Assembly (NCBI GenBank): GCA_033439295.1
Contig: JAVTLE010000021.1
Location: 434,009 to 498,008 of the forward strand
DNA from: Deuterostichococcus epilithicus
Lineage: Eukaryota > Chlorophyta > Trebouxiophyceae > Prasiolales > Stichococcaceae
Direction of reading: 5' to 3'
DNA length: 64,000 nt
Part shown: positions 60,222-64,000 of the stretch, in pieces
Layout of the letters: each line of letters opens with the position of its first letter
Position numbering within the stretch: the stretch's first letter is position 1
Notes under the pieces: generated by a model
What the model was told of the DNA's origin: nothing
What the model saw: the letters and a program-made list of their open reading frames with translations, nothing else
Database searches by the model: none
Position numbers and translations under genes: made by a program

Positions 60222-61753
60222 CTGCAGTCGAGCGGCCGAGATGCATCAGCAGACAAAGCAACAAGATCCATGAAGGCATAGAAGTTTGCAGCAGGTGCCA
60301 TAATGCTGTCGCCAGTGGGGCGGGTGCATTGACTGTGCACAATCCACCTAACAAGGACGCACCGCGCGCTTCCCGGCGTTATCCTGCACAAGCGGCTGCA
60401 GCGTGCAGGATGAGCAGCCTGTCCCCATGGAAGGGGTGGGGCTGCCTGTCCACCAATGGCACCGTCCAGCTTGCGCCTGCTCCAGTGCTTATACGCTCCT
60501 GCAGAGGAGTGGTCAGCAGTGTCGATGCTGGCCCCCGAAGGCCAGTGACTTGCAGAGAGGCCGCGCGGGCAACAGTAGTAAGCACATGGCTTGTCGCTCC
60601 GCGACGTATTGGCGCGCTGTCACATAGGCTTCGCCGACTGCCGAGTAGTGTGTCGAGCGGAAGAACTACAGCCAACCAGCACAGCTGGCAACCGGGGCTC
60701 GATCACTGCATTTGTGGCAAATGACCACAGAAGCTGTACTTTGATAACAAAACGACGAAGCGAGTGGCCGCCAAGCTCGCGATCGCCGCGCAGCTCGAAA
60801 AGGCGAAGTGACTAATGACAATGATATTTCGTCAACACGGAGCTCCCGCCAGCGAAAGGTCTATCCGCTCTACTCCTGACACCAGCAGCTGCGGCTTTGG
60901 CCCGAACGAGTTCTAGCCCGAATCAGGTCTAGCCAGCTGTCCTTTCCAAGAGCTGCTACCCCTAGGCGACAGAACTGGACGCGGCAAATTCGAGCGCTCG
61001 GGGCGGTGCCCGCCGTCCAAACCTCGAAGCCTCAGCGGCCGCATCGGGCGGGCGTTATGGTGGCGTCATCCAGGAAGACACTGAGCCTTTAGCGATCGTA
61101 CACCTCGCCGACGAAAAGTGCAATACTTCAGATGGGGGAGTTGGCTGGTCGTAGGACCACCGATTCTGTGGTGTGGGCCAGAGAACGACCACGATTGGGG
61201 TCTTTGTCCGCCAGATTTAGCTTAAAGCGCCTCAGCAGCGCTCGTAGCCCCTAACGACGCCTGTGCAAACAGCTGCGGCGACCAACCTGAGCCGCGGACG
61301 TCAGGTAGTAGCTGCGGGGTCGACCTGGCAGGCGTTTCCGCAGACCTCCGCAGCGCTGTGCTCAGTAGTGTTCGCTGTCAAGGCGACGAGAGAGGCGCAC
61401 GTCGACTGTTCATATCCAATCCCTTCCAGCACGCGATGAAGTCTGTGCTGTGACTAAACCACTTGAACTGCTCCAGCCAGGAACTCAGCAGTGCTCCAAA
61501 ACCCCACAACTGCTGATGGTCATGGTAGGGTTTTGAGAGCCACGAAGACACTGCCTCGATACTGCCCTGCAGTGCAGTGAGCATTCGATCGGAGCGGCGT
61601 AGAGCTTTCGTGCGTGTCGTTTGCATCTCCTAAGCCACTATCCACCTGAAGATTGCCGCGCGAGCAGACACCTATACCGGCACTGGTCGATCCGCTGCGA
61701 AGCACGAACTTACACCTGCGTCACCAGTGGTGCCGGCCAGACACATCGGGCAA
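60222..61753. promoter_or_regulatory. Divergent region upstream of the GAF kinase and the membrane-protein gene
   Basis: A minus-strand frame at 60379-60675 (ASLQVTGLRGPASTLLTTPL) may be the first exon of the kinase. From 60700 to 61750 I see no coding block on either strand. A tRNA-like fragment at about 61765-61800 does not fold into a tRNA. Confidence 0.35.
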
Positions 61754-62847
61754 AATGCTCGGCTTCGTAGTGGTAAGAGTCTGCGGTTCAAACCATATGT
61801 GCTGTCACCGGCTGTGGTGCATTTCCGCTTCAAGTAGCAGCAAACTCCAGTCTGCAGCACGACACTGGAAGGGCGCTCTGACCCGTCGTGGTTCTATGCC
61901 TGCACAGCCTTTGTACATTATTTGTGGAGCTGAGGCGCTTCTGGGCTTCTGCTTGATGCTGCCGCTGCCGCTGTGCTTGCCAGCGGTCGCGCTGTGCCGG
62001 TTCTCCAAGCACAACTCCATTGCCCGGTGGGGTACCGCTCAATGCATTGATCTTGTGTTGCATTGCTGCAGCACGCTTTTTAGTGTCTCAAGTTTGAATT
62101 ATGTGAGCAACCCTGCTCATCGTCTGATATCGTCTGATTCGTGTTCAATACCCCTGCCGAGCGCAGCACCGTGATCAACACATCGGCGGCGTTCCTGACC
62201 ATCCTGCTCGTTTCGCCGCTGTACGACGCGTACGCAATGTCTCGCGCCAAGGCGGAGGCCTCGCATGCGACGCCCGAATCGCTCGTCAAAACGTGCACGC
62301 TCTTCGCACCTGAAGTTATTATGGGCTTGTTGTGGGCTTGCCCACATGCAAGCCAATTTTCCGATGCAGCCGGTGCCGCGTGCAAGTGGTTGCAGGCTAC
62401 GTCGCGTCTACGTCGCCTCGCCTGTCTAGCTGCTCAAATATGCCGCTGCACCCTTCTGATGTGCACCCTTCTGATGTGCAGGAGCTCCGGTGAGGCGACC
62501 TCGCAGCTGAGCGCCTGCCTGACCGCCGCTGCGATCAGCAACCTCTTCATGCTTCGCCACATGGGTGCATGCATCGACGAACGGGAGAAGCTGCGGGTAT
62601 GCATTGGAAGAGCCATTGGTGCCATGGTTCTGCATCCGCACAAACTCATCATCCTCCCTCCTGCATGCTTGTTAGCCACGCAGTCATTCCATTGTTCCCA
62701 CCTCATCAAACGTCTGTTCACTTCGTGTAAGCACAGGCGCAGCTGCTGGACGCTGGCATCGAGCCCAACGAAATGGAGGGCACCGTTAATGGCGCCAAGG
62801 CTGGTCGCAATGTGGAACCCGCCGACATCCCGCTCAAGGCCGAGTGA
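61754..62847 (+). CDS. Small multi-pass membrane protein, possibly BAP31-like
   Basis: Tentative exons: a short start exon at 61754 (MLGFVV before GTAAGA); 61908-62026 (ICGAEALLGFCLMLPLPLCL, then PAVALCRFSKHNSIAR); about 62171-62290 (TVINTSAAFLTILLVSPLYD, then AYAMSRAKAEA); about 62480-62600 (SQLSACLTAAAISNLFMLRH); and a last exon at about 62740-62847 (QLLDAGIEPNEMEG, ending ADIPLKAE-stop). The pattern of TM1, short basic loop, TM2, linker, amphipathic/TM3, charged C-tail resembles the N-terminal membrane unit of ER proteins of the BAP31/Yet family, but the match is by layout and a few residues only. Localisation to the ER is inference. The first exon is the weakest part. Confidence 0.45.
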
Positions 62848-63574
62848 AACAATCGTCGGTGCCGCAGACGCTGGTGCATGGTCATTGGGGCAGCTGCAAA
62901 GGAGCGTCTGTGCCGGGAGGCAGACTAACAGCATGTTGCAGACTGCCCATGCTGGCGTGATGACCGGCAGTGGCATACGTCGTTGGGCGGTCTTGACAAC
63001 AAAACTATCCAGACCTGAGCCTTTGTGCTCAATCTTGGGCTCTTGTGCTGTATCGCGGCAAAATGCAGCAGCGTTTTTTGGCACAGGCTTTCACACCTGC
63101 ATAGTAGAAGCGCTTATTTTGTGATTGTCCTGTATCACATGTCGTCCCAGATAACCATCCCCGTCCTGTAGCTGGACATTGGTTTGGGCTGCCAGGGGTT
63201 AGTCACCAAAAATGCTCACAAAACTCCGCCAAGAGCGAAGTTGTGTCCTTTTTCTTCGCATGCTGGTAGCGATTGTGCTGCGAGTAAGCTGCGAGAGACT
63301 CAAAGCCCTTCTTTTTCTTGCCTTTCCAATTGCAAGTCAGGCACACTGACCAACTTGAATGCATGCTACACACACAAGTCTGAATATACCTCTGTTCGTC
63401 ACGCTGGGGGTACACAGCTGCTACGATGGAGAAACAAACTTCATGAAGGAATCATCCCTCCTTGGCAGATGAAACAGACCAGAGAACTGAGAAGTGACAG
63501 ACACGAACGGAACAGAATAGACAGAGACAGGAAACCAACCAAGATGTGTCAAAAAGGGAAACGAGCATCAGCCC
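62848..63574. other. Convergent 3' region at the right of the window
   Basis: AT-richer sequence between the ends of two converging genes. No gene is supported here. Confidence 0.5.
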
Positions 63575-63915
63575 CTAAGAGGCCTCTGCAGCCACATCCA
63601 CGGGTTCGCTCTGCCGCCGCACATCACGCGCATGCGAGCGGCGGCCGGTGCCGGTGCCACTGCCCTGGTTGCTGCTGCGAGAGTCCTTGTCCCGCCCCGC
63701 CCTACGAGCATTGTTGGTTGCCAATGCGATTGCGGCCTCCACTTCGGATGCCTGCACCCGCCCCGGGAGCGGTGCCGTTGATCGCGAGATCGACTTCCGG
63801 GGCAGTCGGCGGAGTTCGCCAGGCGGTGGATTCTCGAGCGGCGGCGCCGATGGCGGCCGCCCGTTGCCAGCCGCACACTCCTGCCGTGGCGACTCTGTGA
63901 GCCGCTGCATCGCCT
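63575..63915 (-). CDS. C-terminal exon of an unidentified gene (runs off the right edge)
   Basis: The minus-strand exon starts after an acceptor-like AACAG at about 63916 and ends at a stop at 63575. It encodes about 113 residues rich in Arg, Ser and Pro (PPPGELRRLPRKSISRSTAP; VEAAIALATNNARRAGRDKD) with no recognisable domain, probably a disordered basic tail. The gene body would lie beyond base 64000. Confidence 0.5.
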
Positions 63916-64000
63916 CCTGTTCGCCGACATGCGCAAAAGCACGGTTTGATCATTCCTGAGTGTGAACCAGCCTCCGACACGGCGACAGCAATTCGCAAAA

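Noticed and set aside
61765-61800. tRNA-like sequence (GTAGTGGTAAGAG followed by GGTTCAAACC)
   Set aside because: The A-box-like and B-box-like parts are too close together and no acceptor stem or anticodon arm can be drawn.

Overview
The window looks like nuclear DNA of a green alga (Chlorophyta; a trebouxiophyte or related core chlorophyte is my best guess). The genes are GC-rich and split into many short exons by 100-500 bp GT-AG introns. The protein set is eukaryotic and plant-like: a bestrophin of the thylakoid-channel type, ATG11, RPN3, SGF11, DNA polymerase eta and GAF/PAS protein kinases. Short TTTAGGG-type telomere-like motifs are scattered through the introns. No operons, tRNAs, rRNAs, CRISPR arrays or recognisable transposons were found.

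Layout from left to right. (1) 68-3202, minus: receptor-like protein kinase, with its C-terminus off the left edge. (2) 4969-8789, minus: DNA polymerase eta; nine exons join in phase into 753 aa. (3) 9326-13884 and 15128-19934, plus: a tandem duplication carrying two bestrophin-like anion channel genes. All 12 exons have identical lengths in the two copies (471 aa each). (4) 20165-23801, minus: F-box/leucine-rich-repeat protein. (5) 24442-26501, plus: GNAT acetyltransferase, probably plastid-targeted. (6) 27131-34451, minus: ATG11 autophagy scaffold with a long disordered tail. (7) 35758-39765, plus: 26S proteasome subunit RPN3 (nine exons, 519 aa). (8) 40741-49047, plus: membrane-anchored class 3 lipase, followed by plus-strand exons to 50498 that are either its C-terminus or a small separate gene. 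(9) 51147-52552, minus: SGF11-like zinc finger of the SAGA deubiquitinase module (142 aa). (10) 53816 to at least 60221, minus: GAF-PAS protein kinase. (11) 61754-62847, plus: small multi-pass membrane protein, possibly BAP31-like. (12) 63575-63915, minus: C-terminal exon of a gene running off the right edge.

The genes are ordinary housekeeping and signalling functions with no shared pathway, apart from two protein-turnover genes that share a divergent promoter region (ATG11 and RPN3). The most unusual structure is in the introns. At least three genes (both bestrophin copies, RPN3, and the 49-50.5 kb gene) carry a degenerate copy of a neighbouring exon edge inside the adjoining intron, 110-170 bp from the real exon. 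This points to frequent short tandem duplications across exon borders. In the bestrophin pair the ghost exon is shared by both gene copies and is still open in the frame of the real exon.

Exon borders were read by eye from splice consensus, phase continuity and family similarity. They are strongest for polymerase eta, the bestrophins, RPN3 and SGF11, and approximate for the receptor kinase ectodomain, the lipase middle region, the GNAT middle exon and the 5' end of the GAF kinase.
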